Assembly (NCBI GenBank): GCA_030427735.1
Contig: JAUIBP010000006.1
Location: 62,001-126,000, forward strand
Length of the DNA: 64,000 bases
Reading direction: 5' to 3'
Origin: Bacteroidia bacterium
Lineage (GTDB): Bacteria; Bacteroidota; Bacteroidia; Flavobacteriales; Flavobacteriaceae
Positions 17,621 to 25,881 of the stretch are shown piece by piece. How positions within the stretch are numbered: position 1 is the first letter of the stretch; every line of letters begins with the position of its first letter. The position numbers and the translations under genes were made by a program. The notes below the pieces were generated by a model. The model made no database searches and was not told where the DNA came from. It worked only from the letters and a program-made list of their open reading frames with translations.

Positions 17621-19000
17621 ATGAAATCGAAAGTGACTTTGCTAGTAGCATTGCTATGTTTAGGGCTTAATAGCTTTGCCCAAAATGAAGATGAGTGTCG
17701 ATCGAAATTATCGATATTTCATGAGTACGTAAAAGCTAAAAATTATAACGCTGCCTACGAACCTTGGATGGACGTAAGAACTAAGTGTCCTAAATTTAAT
17801 AACGCCATACATATTGATGGTGAAAAGATTTTAAATTATAAAATAGAGAACTCTACAGGAGCCGAAAAAACAGCTTACATTAACGATTTATTGAAACTTT
17901 ACGACGAGAAATTGGTGAATTTTCCAAGTAAAGCTAAAGAAGGTGAAGTGCTTGCAGATAAGGCCCAGTTAATGTACGACAACAGAAAAGAATTAGGCTT
18001 GTCTGATTTAGAAGTTTACAATGCTTTCGATTTAGCATTTACCAAAGACAAAGAAAACTTTAAAAGCCCTAAAGGTCTTTACACGTATTTTTCTTTAATG
18101 GTAGATTTATACGATGCTGGAGAAAAATCGGCTCAAGATTTGTTTAACAAATACGACGATGTTGTAGAAAAAGTAGATGCCGAAGTAGAAAACTATTCTG
18201 AAGATTTAAACAAGCTTATCGAAAAAGAAGAAGCAGGAACGGCATTAACAAGTAAAGAAGAAAAATACAAGAGATATTATTCTAGCTACTTAGATGCTTA
18301 CGATAAAATTGGTGGTAGTATCAACAGTAAATTAGGAGAGCGTGCTAACTGCGAAAACTTAATTCCGTTATACACTAAAGATTTCGAAGCGCACAAAACA
18401 GATGCTGTTTGGTTACAAAGAGCTGCTGGTAAAATGTCTGAAAAAGACTGTACTAGCGATCCGTTATTCTTTAAATTAGTAAACGCTTATCACGGTTTAA
18501 ATCCGTCGGCAAGTTCTGCTTACTATTTAGGAATCTTAAAAGATAAAGAAGGAAAACCTAGCGAAGCCCTTAAATATTACGAGCAAGCATTAGGTTTAGA
18601 AACCGATAGCTATAAAAAAGCAAAATTATACAGTAAAGTTGCCGATAAGTTAAAAGGTAAAGGAAGCTATTCTAAAGCGAGAAGCTATTACAGAGAAGCT
18701 TTAAAATTAAACCCATCAAACGGACGTCCGTATTTACAAATTGCATCTATGTATGCCGCTAGTGCTAACGATTGTGGAGATAGTGCCTTCAATAAGCGTG
18801 CTGTATTCTGGTTAGCTGCAGACGAGGCTGCTAAAGCAGGTAATGTAGATCCTACATTAAAATCGCATGCTGCGCAATCGGCTACAAGTTACAGAGCTAA
18901 AGCACCACAAAAATCAGATATATTTTCTGAAGGTAATGCAGGTGCAACCATTAACATTGGATGTTGGATTGGTTCTAGCGTTAAGGTGCCAAGTATTTAA
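17621..19000 (+). CDS. Periplasmic tetratricopeptide repeat protein
   Basis: A 459-residue protein starting MKSKVTLLVALLCLGLNSFAQ, a clear signal peptide. The body is helical and charged. The C-terminal third (about residues 300-400) holds TPR-like helix pairs, for example ASSAYYLGILKDKEGKPSEALKYYEQAL and SKARSYYREALKLNPSNGRPY. A methionine-less upstream extension to 17591 would overlap the barrel gene and mask the signal peptide, so the ATG at 17621 is chosen. TPR proteins usually act as scaffolds; its place between a barrel protein and LptC suggests envelope assembly. Confidence 0.85.
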   Translation: MKSKVTLLVALLCLGLNSFAQNEDECRSKLSIFHEYVKAKNYNAAYEPWMDVRTKCPKFNNAIHIDGEKILNYKIENSTGAEKTAYINDLLKLYDEKLVNFPSKAKEGEVLADKAQLMYDNRKELGLSDLEVYNAFDLAFTKDKENFKSPKGLYTYFSLMVDLYDAGEKSAQDLFNKYDDVVEKVDAEVENYSEDLNKLIEKEEAGTALTSKEEKYKRYYSSYLDAYDKIGGSINSKLGERANCENLIPLYTKDFEAHKTDAVWLQRAAGKMSEKDCTSDPLFFKLVNAYHGLNPSASSAYYLGILKDKEGKPSEALKYYEQALGLETDSYKKAKLYSKVADKLKGKGSYSKARSYYREALKLNPSNGRPYLQIASMYAASANDCGDSAFNKRAVFWLAADEAAKAGNVDPTLKSHAAQSATSYRAKAPQKSDIFSEGNAGATINIGCWIGSSVKVPSI

Positions 19001-19002
19001 TA

Positions 19003-19554
19003 ATGCTTAGTAAATCACATAATTTATATATCATGGTCATAGCTTTTGCTATGGCCATGTTTGTTTCATGCGGAAAAGACCTTAGTGATGTCCAAAAAAT
19101 AGGTCTGGCTGCTAACGAGCCTATAGGAGTGGCTCAGGACATCAACTTAAAATACACCGATTCTGGACGTTTAAAAGCGAATTTGATAAGTCCTAAAATG
19201 TTAGATTATTCCAACAGAGATTTTGCTTTTTCAGAATTTGACGAAGGCATTCATTTGTATATTTACGACGACGAAAACAATAAAAGCACAGTGATTTCCG
19301 ATTACGCCATTGTATACGATCGTACGGGGTTAATAGACTTGCAGGGGCATGTGGTTTTGGCTACTTATACTAACGATACACTATTTGCAGAACAGTTGTA
19401 TTACGACCAGAACAGACAGTGGATGTCTACCAACCAACCTGTAACGTTTAGAACAGGTTCCGATTTAATACACGGTACAGGTTTCGATTCCGATGTGCAC
19501 TTTAAAGAAGCCGAAGTGTTAGAAATAAATGGTATTATTACACTTGACGAATAA
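19003..19554 (+). CDS. lptC: LPS export factor LptC (YrbK-like lipoprotein)
   Basis: A 183-residue protein with a lipoprotein signal whose lipobox reads MFVSCGKD, followed by the LptC beta-jellyroll pattern: VAQDINLKYTDSGRLKANLISPKM, EFDEGIHLYIYDD, SDYAIVYDRTGLIDLQGHVVLATYTNDTLFAEQLYYD and a C-terminal GTGFDSD segment. In LPS transport LptC takes lipopolysaccharide from the LptBFG ATPase and hands it to LptA across the periplasm. A lipid anchor rather than a membrane helix is common in Bacteroidota. Starts two bases after the TPR gene. Confidence 0.85.
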   Translation: MLSKSHNLYIMVIAFAMAMFVSCGKDLSDVQKIGLAANEPIGVAQDINLKYTDSGRLKANLISPKMLDYSNRDFAFSEFDEGIHLYIYDDENNKSTVISDYAIVYDRTGLIDLQGHVVLATYTNDTLFAEQLYYDQNRQWMSTNQPVTFRTGSDLIHGTGFDSDVHFKEAEVLEINGIITLDE

Positions 19555-19593
19555 TTCGTTACCTTTACTTTAAATTAAACTTATTTCGATTAC

Positions 19594-19788
19594 ATGAATA
19601 TATTTAAGATTTTTCAATATGCTTATTTAGTATTTGCTGTATTGTTTCTTTACGATGCCATATCTAAGTGGAATAACGACCGCATGGGAGCTTATATTTC
19701 TTTGGGGTTTGCCGGATTAGGTGTTTTTATGTTCTTCTTTAGAAAACGTTTCAATAAAAAATTCAATAATAGAGATCCAAAACAATAG
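19594..19788 (+). CDS. Small two-helix membrane protein
   Basis: A 64-residue protein with two hydrophobic segments (YAYLVFAVLFLYDAI and AYISLGFAGLGVFMFFF) joined by a short polar turn and ending in a basic tail (RKRFNKKFNNRDPKQ). It lies between lptC and the CNNM transporter gene and its stop codon abuts the next start, so it is probably translated as part of this operon. Function unknown. Confidence 0.7.
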   Translation: MNIFKIFQYAYLVFAVLFLYDAISKWNNDRMGAYISLGFAGLGVFMFFFRKRFNKKFNNRDPKQ

Positions 19789-21078
19789 ATGACTTTAGCC
19801 ATCATCATTATCGTTTCGTCGTTATTACTGTCTGCTTTTTTCTCGGGCATGGAGATTGCGTATGTGTCGTCTAATAAAATCCATATCGAAATTGAAAAGA
19901 AGCAAAAAGGCTTTTTGGCCAAAGTGCTTACCAAATTAACGGCAAAACCTTCAAAATTTATTGCCACCATGCTTATAGGTAATAATATAGCCTTGGTAGT
20001 GTATGGGTTTTTTATGGGCGATTTGTTGGTCGACTGGTTTCAGTCTATGTTGCCGTCTAATTCTGGTTTTGTAAACTACATGTTTGTAGAGTTGAGTTTG
20101 TTGTCGCAAACTATAATTTCTACACTTATCATTTTAATCACGGCAGAGTTTTTACCTAAAGTGTTTTTTCAGATATACGCCAATTCATTGCTAAAGGCTT
20201 TGGCTATTCCTGCGTATGTGTTTTATTGCTTGTTTTCTTGGGTATCGGATTTTGTTTTATGGATTTCCGATTTCGTACTCAAACGTTTCTTTAAAACCGA
20301 AGGCGACCAAGTACAGTTGGCTTTTTCGAAAGTAGAATTGGGGAATTACATAAGCGAGCAATTGCAGAAGGTTGAAGAACATGAAGAGGTAGATAGCGAA
20401 ATACAAATTTTTCAGAACGCCTTAGAATTTTCCGAAGTTAAAGCCAGAGAAGTTATGGTGCCCAGAACCGAAATAACTGCTATAGAACTTCATGAAACAC
20501 CAAAAAATTTAAATGTGTTGTTTACAGAAACAGGACTGTCTAAAATATTGGTGTTTAAAGATACGATAGACGATATTTTAGGCTATGTTCACTCATTCGA
20601 GTTGTTCAAAAAACCAAAATCTATCAAATCTATTTTAATGCCAGTAGAGTTGGTGCCAGAAACCATGCTTATTAAAGATGTGTTGAGCGTGCTTATAAAA
20701 AAGCGCAAAAGTATTGCCGTGGTGCTGGATGAATATGGTGGGACTTCTGGAATTATGACTGTAGAGGATATTGTAGAAGAACTGTTTGGCGAAATAGAAG
20801 ACGAACACGATACCGTGGTTCTGGTAGAAGAGAAAGTAGACGATAATAACTATACATTTTCGGCGCGTTTAGAGGTCGATTATCTTAACGAAAACTATAA
20901 ACTTAATGTGCCCGAAAGCGAAAATTACGAAACGCTAGGGGGCTTTATTGTTAATCATACCGAAGAGATTCCTACTAAAAACGAAATGGTAGTCATCGAT
21001 CAATTTCAGTTTACCATTTTAGAAGTTTCGAATACCAAAATAGACTTGGTAGCTCTAAAAATAGCTGATATAGATTAA
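19789..21078 (+). CDS. CNNM/CorC (HlyC) family transporter with CBS domains
   Basis: A 429-residue inner-membrane protein: DUF21/CNNM membrane domain at residues 1-190 (ending in the SEQL region), a CBS pair from about 205 to 330 (VMVPRTEITAIELHE..., SIAVVLDEYGGTSGIMTVEDIVEELFGEIEDEHD) and a C-terminal CorC_HlyC FAD-like domain to the end. Members are linked to divalent cation (Mg2+, Co2+) efflux. The gliding-motility protein GldE shares this architecture, but the usual gldD/ssb neighbours are absent here, so I do not call it GldE. Confidence 0.9.
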   Translation: MTLAIIIIVSSLLLSAFFSGMEIAYVSSNKIHIEIEKKQKGFLAKVLTKLTAKPSKFIATMLIGNNIALVVYGFFMGDLLVDWFQSMLPSNSGFVNYMFVELSLLSQTIISTLIILITAEFLPKVFFQIYANSLLKALAIPAYVFYCLFSWVSDFVLWISDFVLKRFFKTEGDQVQLAFSKVELGNYISEQLQKVEEHEEVDSEIQIFQNALEFSEVKAREVMVPRTEITAIELHETPKNLNVLFTETGLSKILVFKDTIDDILGYVHSFELFKKPKSIKSILMPVELVPETMLIKDVLSVLIKKRKSIAVVLDEYGGTSGIMTVEDIVEELFGEIEDEHDTVVLVEEKVDDNNYTFSARLEVDYLNENYKLNVPESENYETLGGFIVNHTEEIPTKNEMVVIDQFQFTILEVSNTKIDLVALKIADID

Positions 21079-21186
21079 TTTTCTAAATTCCAAGAAATTA
21101 ATAGCATTATTGCAATTTTCTCCTTTTTTTATTAAAATGAAAATGGTATTTTCGCGGCCTATATTTCATAAAAATTTAAATGACAG

Positions 21187-23310
21187 ATGGCAGTTTTAAA
21201 TAAAATTAGACAGCGTTCACTTTTCTTAATCTTAATTATTGCATTAGCATTATTCTCGTTTGTACTTTCAGGATTATTCCAAAACAGCGGCGCCTTATCG
21301 GCAAAAGCTCAAAATGTAGTCGCCACTATAAATGGTAAGGAAATTTCTAGAGAAGACTTTTTACGTAAAGTTGAATTTGCACAACGACAAATGGGGCCTA
21401 GTGTAACCAGTACACAAGCTATGAACCGCGTGTGGGAGCAAGAAGTAAGACAGGCAGTAATGGAGTCGCAATACGAAAAATTAGGGTTTAGCGTAGAGCG
21501 CGATCAAATGCGCGATTTATTAAAAACAAATCTTGCCAGTAGTCCGGAATTTCAAAATGAAGCTGGTATGTTCGACGAAAATAAGTTAAACGAATATATC
21601 GCGAACATTAAAGCAACATCTGCAGAAGCTTACCAACAATGGATAGATTACGAAAATTCTATCGCTGCAACAGGTATGCAACAAGAATACATTAATATGG
21701 TAAAGGCTGGCGTAACTGGTACTTTGGCAGAAGGTAAAATAGAGCATGATTTAGAAGGCAACAAAGTTGATATTAAATATGTGCAAGTACCGTTTACATC
21801 TATACCAGATAGTACTATTACCGTTTCTAAATCTGAAATTTCTAGTTATATAGAAAGCCATAAAAAGCAATTCGAAGTAGAGGCTTCAAGAGATATTAAC
21901 TTTGTAGAGTTTAGAGAAGTAGCTTCGTTAGAAGATGAAAAAGAAATTTCTGCTGGGTTATCGGCAATGTTAAACAATTCGGTGGTTTATAACGACATTA
22001 CTAAAGCAAACGATACCGTATTAGGTTTTGCAAATGTAACCGATAACGAAGCGTATGTTAACACGCATTCCGATATTAAATACAATGATGCTTATGTGTT
22101 TAAATCAGGATTGTCTAAGCCATTAGCTGATAATTTATTCGATAAAGAAGTAGGTGCAGTATATGGACCATACAAAGAAAACGGATATTTTAAATTATCT
22201 AAATTGGTAGCCGAAACTATGATGCCAGATTCTGTAAAGTCTAGACACATTTTAATTCCTTTTGTAGGATCTCGTGCTGCAACTGCAGAAACTGTACAGA
22301 ATAAAGTTGAGGCTAAAAAGACTGCCGATAGCGCTATGGCTATTATAAAAGCAAATCCTTCAAAGTTTGTAGACTTATTAGATTTGTCTGCCGATAAAGT
22401 AAGTAACGAAAAAGAAGGCGTTTTAGACTGGTATACTTACAATGCGATGGTGCCAGAATTTAGAGACTATACATTCCAGAATAACACTGGCGATATTGCT
22501 GTAGTAGAAACTGATTTTGGTTTTCATATTATCGAAATTTTAGATCAGAAAAGTAAAGAGAAAGCTGTTAAGGTAGCAACTATAGCAAGACAAATAGAGC
22601 CGTCTGAAGCAACAATAGATAAAGTGTTTAGAGATGCTTCTAAGTTTGAGATTGCCGTTGGCGATCAGGATTTCCAAGAGGTGGCAAAAACAAATAACTA
22701 TACCGTACGTCCTGTAAAAGGAATCGAAATTTTACAAGAAAACATTCCAGGTTTAAGCAATCAACGTCAAATTGTAAAATGGACTTTCGAGGAAGAAACA
22801 CAAGTAGGCGATGTAAAACGTTTTAATATTCCTGGTGGTTATGTATTGGTACAGCTTTCAGCTAAAAACAAAGCGGGTTTAATGTCTGTAGAAAATGCAT
22901 CGGCTATAGTTGTGCCAGAAATTCGTAAAGAGAAAAAAGCAGAGCTATTAAAATCACGCATTACCGCAACAACTTTAGATGCTTTAGCATCTGCAGAAAA
23001 GCAAACTATAAGAACAGCATCGGCTATCAATATGAAAAACCCAACCATTTCTGGAGCAGGTAGAGAGCCTATAATTGTAGGTGCTGCTTTTGGGTTAAAT
23101 GAAGGTGAAACGTCTAAGCTACTAGTAGGTAACAATGGTGTTTACATGGTGCAAGTAACTAAAGTAACGCCAGCAGTAGAATTAGATAGTTACCAAGCTT
23201 TTGCTAATCGTGTAGGACAACAAAAAGCAAACGCAGTAAATTCAAGGTTATACCAAGCTTTAAGAGAGGCTTCAGATATCGAAGACAATAGAGCACAAAC
23301 CGTACAATAA
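21187..23310 (+). CDS. PpiD-like periplasmic peptidyl-prolyl isomerase/chaperone
   Basis: A 707-residue membrane-anchored foldase. One N-terminal membrane helix (LFLILIIALALFSFVLSGLF, about residues 12-31) is followed by a SurA/PpiD N-terminal chaperone domain (VVATINGKEISREDFLRKVE). A parvulin-type PpiC domain lies at about 345-455 (KSRHILIPFVG, LDWYTYNAMVPEF, VVETDFGFHIIEIL), with a long C-terminal chaperone region. It would help outer membrane proteins fold after export. A terminator hairpin follows at once, making it the last gene of this cluster. Confidence 0.92.
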   Translation: MAVLNKIRQRSLFLILIIALALFSFVLSGLFQNSGALSAKAQNVVATINGKEISREDFLRKVEFAQRQMGPSVTSTQAMNRVWEQEVRQAVMESQYEKLGFSVERDQMRDLLKTNLASSPEFQNEAGMFDENKLNEYIANIKATSAEAYQQWIDYENSIAATGMQQEYINMVKAGVTGTLAEGKIEHDLEGNKVDIKYVQVPFTSIPDSTITVSKSEISSYIESHKKQFEVEASRDINFVEFREVASLEDEKEISAGLSAMLNNSVVYNDITKANDTVLGFANVTDNEAYVNTHSDIKYNDAYVFKSGLSKPLADNLFDKEVGAVYGPYKENGYFKLSKLVAETMMPDSVKSRHILIPFVGSRAATAETVQNKVEAKKTADSAMAIIKANPSKFVDLLDLSADKVSNEKEGVLDWYTYNAMVPEFRDYTFQNNTGDIAVVETDFGFHIIEILDQKSKEKAVKVATIARQIEPSEATIDKVFRDASKFEIAVGDQDFQEVAKTNNYTVRPVKGIEILQENIPGLSNQRQIVKWTFEEETQVGDVKRFNIPGGYVLVQLSAKNKAGLMSVENASAIVVPEIRKEKKAELLKSRITATTLDALASAEKQTIRTASAINMKNPTISGAGREPIIVGAAFGLNEGETSKLLVGNNGVYMVQVTKVTPAVELDSYQAFANRVGQQKANAVNSRLYQALREASDIEDNRAQTVQ

Positions 23311-23335
23311 GGTTTTAAATAGCTTTACAACATAT

Positions 23336-23368
23336 AAAAATCCCCATCTCGTGATGGGGATTTTTTTG
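23336..23368. terminator. Intrinsic terminator
   Basis: AAAAATCCCCATC and GATGGGGATTTTTTT form a strong stem with a four-base loop, with an A-run on one side and a T-run on the other. It ends the coaX-to-ppiD cluster and, read backwards, could also stop the mevalonate pair. Confidence 0.92.
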
Positions 23369-23490
23369 TTTGTAAAAGTTTATGATTTTTTTAAGAGAGT
23401 TTAAGTTGAATAATTAAAAAGGATGACAATTTGTGTTGTCCACATCAATCTGTTGAGCATTTAGTATTTTAATGCAAGCGTGATTGAAAT

Positions 23491-24396
23491 TTATAAAATC
23501 ATCTCATTGTAAGATCGTATGGTAGTGTAGCCTTTTGCTTTAAAATAGTCTTGCGGTGGGCTTGTACTCGTTACTAAAATAAAATCGCCTCCCCAAGCAC
23601 CTAAACTTTTTATACTGCCTTTAAAATCGGGAAACAGCCGTTGTTTTACGGGTTGCAAATCAATTATTTCGGAAATGAGGGTTTCATGCTCGTCAATTAA
23701 GGCATTAAATTGGTTTAAATTATGGCAATCAACGAGTGCTGAAGTTATGTGGTTAATGGTTTTAATAGCTTCAGTTTTGTTGGTATTGTAAGCCTTGTAA
23801 CGGGCAATACCTTCGCGGCTATTTTGTTTTTCGTTTAAGTATACAAAATAGAGCTGTTCTTTAAATTTGGGATTAAATCTTACAGCTTGTACTACCGGTT
23901 GTTTATCCTGTAAGGTGTAACATATAGGCGTATTATGGCTGGCGCAGGCAATATCGTAGCCGCTACCTCCAAAGGTACGTGCCAATAAAGTATAGGGGTT
24001 TATAGTTGCCCAATTGGCGATATTATTTATTAAGGTAGACGAGGTGCCTAAACCCCAATGTCTGGGAAAATCTAAAGTTGTTTTTACGGAAATGTTTTGT
24101 TCATTACTTAAAAACAGAGGGTTTAGAGATTTGGCAGCGTTTAAAATGGATAGTAAACGTTTAGACAAGTCATCATCGTTTTTGCTTGTAAATTGATTGT
24201 CGTGTATGTGAAAGTGGGTTTCGAACCAAACACGATTTTGCTCGTCTAGACTTTGCCATGTAATTCCTTCGGTAGTTGACGATGTTACTTGTAACGATTG
24301 CCCGAATGTAGTGGGTAAAGCCAAAGCTGTTGCGCCATCTAAAACTAAATATTCAGCTGTAATTAAAAGTTTGCCATTGCTGTAAAATCTATTCAT
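23491..24396 (-). CDS. GYDIA family GHMP kinase, probable mevalonate-pathway kinase
   Basis: A 301-residue GHMP-superfamily kinase. It shows SNGKLLITAEYLVLDGATALALPT (substrate loop), the ATP loop WGLGTSST at 114-121, and FGGSGYDIACASH (GYDIA at 146-150) that gives this Bacteroidota family its name. A C-terminal SLGAWGGDFILVTS replaces the usual third motif. It starts on the last base of the HMG-CoA reductase stop codon (TAATG), so the two are coupled. This suggests it phosphorylates mevalonate or phosphomevalonate; which one is not visible. Confidence 0.88.
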   Translation of the reverse strand: MNRFYSNGKLLITAEYLVLDGATALALPTTFGQSLQVTSSTTEGITWQSLDEQNRVWFETHFHIHDNQFTSKNDDDLSKRLLSILNAAKSLNPLFLSNEQNISVKTTLDFPRHWGLGTSSTLINNIANWATINPYTLLARTFGGSGYDIACASHNTPICYTLQDKQPVVQAVRFNPKFKEQLYFVYLNEKQNSREGIARYKAYNTNKTEAIKTINHITSALVDCHNLNQFNALIDEHETLISEIIDLQPVKQRLFPDFKGSIKSLGAWGGDFILVTSTSPPQDYFKAKGYTTIRSYNEMIL

Positions 24397-25712
24397 TATT
24401 GGCGGAGTTTTTCTAAGGCTTCAAGTACGGCATTGTGCGATACCGTTTGGGTTTTAAACTGCTGGGTTAAGATGGTTTTTTCTTCGGTATTGGCCTCAAA
24501 CTGGTTTAAGATATTCATCAGGTGCATTTTCATATGTCCTTGCTGAATGCCTGTTGTTGTTAGCGAACGTAATGCAGCGAAATTCTGAGCCAATCCTGCC
24601 ACAGCAACAATTTGCATGAGCTCTTGTGCGCTTGGATTGTTGAGCATTTCTAAAGCTAATTTTACAAGCGGATGCAAATTGGTTAATCCGCCAACGGTAC
24701 CTAAAGCCAACGGAATTTCCATCCAAAAATAAAAGGTGTCGTTTTCTATTTTAGCATGCGATAAACTGCTATAAGTGCCATTTTTTGCAGCATACGCATG
24801 TACTCCAGCTTCAATAGCTCTAAAATCATTACCTGTGGCTAGAACAACGGCGTCTATCCCATTCATAATGCCTTTGTTATGTGTTACAGCTCGATACGGT
24901 TCTATTTCTGCAATATTAACTGCTTGCACAAATTTTTTGGCAAATTCTTCTGCGGGAATGTCATCATTTTCTGTTAAATCTTCAACCTTACAGCTGACTT
25001 CGGCGCGTACTAAACAGTCGGGTACATAGTTAGACAAAATACTCATAACAATGTCTATTTGCTTACTTTCGGTTGTAAAACTAGTATATGTTTCGGCTTC
25101 GGTCTTAAAGGTTTTGGCAAATTGTTCCAAACAGGAATTAATGAAATTCGCCCCCATGGCATTGACTGTTTCGAAAGATACGTGCAATTGGTAATAATTA
25201 GGAATTGCATTGGTTTTGTCTCGCAATTCGATGTCTAAAATACCACCACCACGTTTTTCCATGTTTTTAGAAATTGGTTTAACCGCGTTTAAAAGTTTCG
25301 GTTTAACCGCATTAAAAAAGTTGGTGAGTTCTGTTACATTGCCGTTGTGCATAAAATGCACTTGTCCAATTTTGGTGGTCGATATAACTTGGGTTTTAAA
25401 ACCACCGCGGTCTAACCAAAATTTAGCTGCTTTACTCGCAGCGGCAACCACAGAACTTTCTTCGATAGCCATTGGGATGGTGTAGAGCGTATTGTTAATT
25501 AAAAAATTAGGAGCAACGCCTAAGGGTAGATAGTAATTGGTAATGGTGTTTTCTATAAACTCGTCGTGCAGTTGTTGCAATTTGTCGTTAGAATTCCAAT
25601 ACTGTTTAATGATGGATTTAGCGTGTTCGCGATTCGAAAAATACGTGTTGGCAATCCAATCTATCTTTTTAGATTTTGATAGTTTTGAAAACCCAGAAAT
25701 CGTTTTGCTCAT
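24396..25712 (-). CDS. Hydroxymethylglutaryl-CoA reductase, class II
   Basis: A 438-residue enzyme interconverting HMG-CoA and mevalonate. Class II features include PMAIEESSVVAAAS (catalytic Glu), THNKGIMNGIDAVVLATGNDFRAIEAG (catalytic Lys and Asp), ALGTVGGLTNLHP, and GIQQGHMKMH carrying the catalytic His. The class is often annotated degradative from Pseudomonas mevalonii, but linkage to a GHMP kinase argues for a biosynthetic role in isoprenoid supply. A TATCTTTG -7 element sits 20 bases upstream. Confidence 0.95.
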   Translation of the reverse strand: MSKTISGFSKLSKSKKIDWIANTYFSNREHAKSIIKQYWNSNDKLQQLHDEFIENTITNYYLPLGVAPNFLINNTLYTIPMAIEESSVVAAASKAAKFWLDRGGFKTQVISTTKIGQVHFMHNGNVTELTNFFNAVKPKLLNAVKPISKNMEKRGGGILDIELRDKTNAIPNYYQLHVSFETVNAMGANFINSCLEQFAKTFKTEAETYTSFTTESKQIDIVMSILSNYVPDCLVRAEVSCKVEDLTENDDIPAEEFAKKFVQAVNIAEIEPYRAVTHNKGIMNGIDAVVLATGNDFRAIEAGVHAYAAKNGTYSSLSHAKIENDTFYFWMEIPLALGTVGGLTNLHPLVKLALEMLNNPSAQELMQIVAVAGLAQNFAALRSLTTTGIQQGHMKMHLMNILNQFEANTEEKTILTQQFKTQTVSHNAVLEALEKLRQ

Positions 25713-25731
25713 TTTTATAAATTTAACGGGG

Positions 25732-25739
25732 CAAAGATA
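25732..25739 (-). promoter_or_regulatory. -7 element of the HMG-CoA reductase/GHMP kinase operon
   Basis: On the minus strand TATCTTTG fits TAnnTTTG exactly, with transcription expected near 25726, about 14 bases before the start codon. No clear TTG lies at the right distance upstream, so only the -7 element is claimed. Confidence 0.5.
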
Positions 25740-25881
25740 CTATTATTGAGCGTATTTAGAGGTTTAAGCCTTTCTATATCTTTATAAACTGTTAATAGTA
25801 GCGGTTTTTTACATAATTTTTAGTAAACTTGACAACATTTTTAAAATTCCCTATTTAAACTAATTTATTAAACAATTAAAC

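Noticed and set aside
19789-21078. Gliding-motility protein GldE
   Set aside because: The CNNM-CBS-CorC architecture is shared, but the neighbours normally found with gldE are absent.
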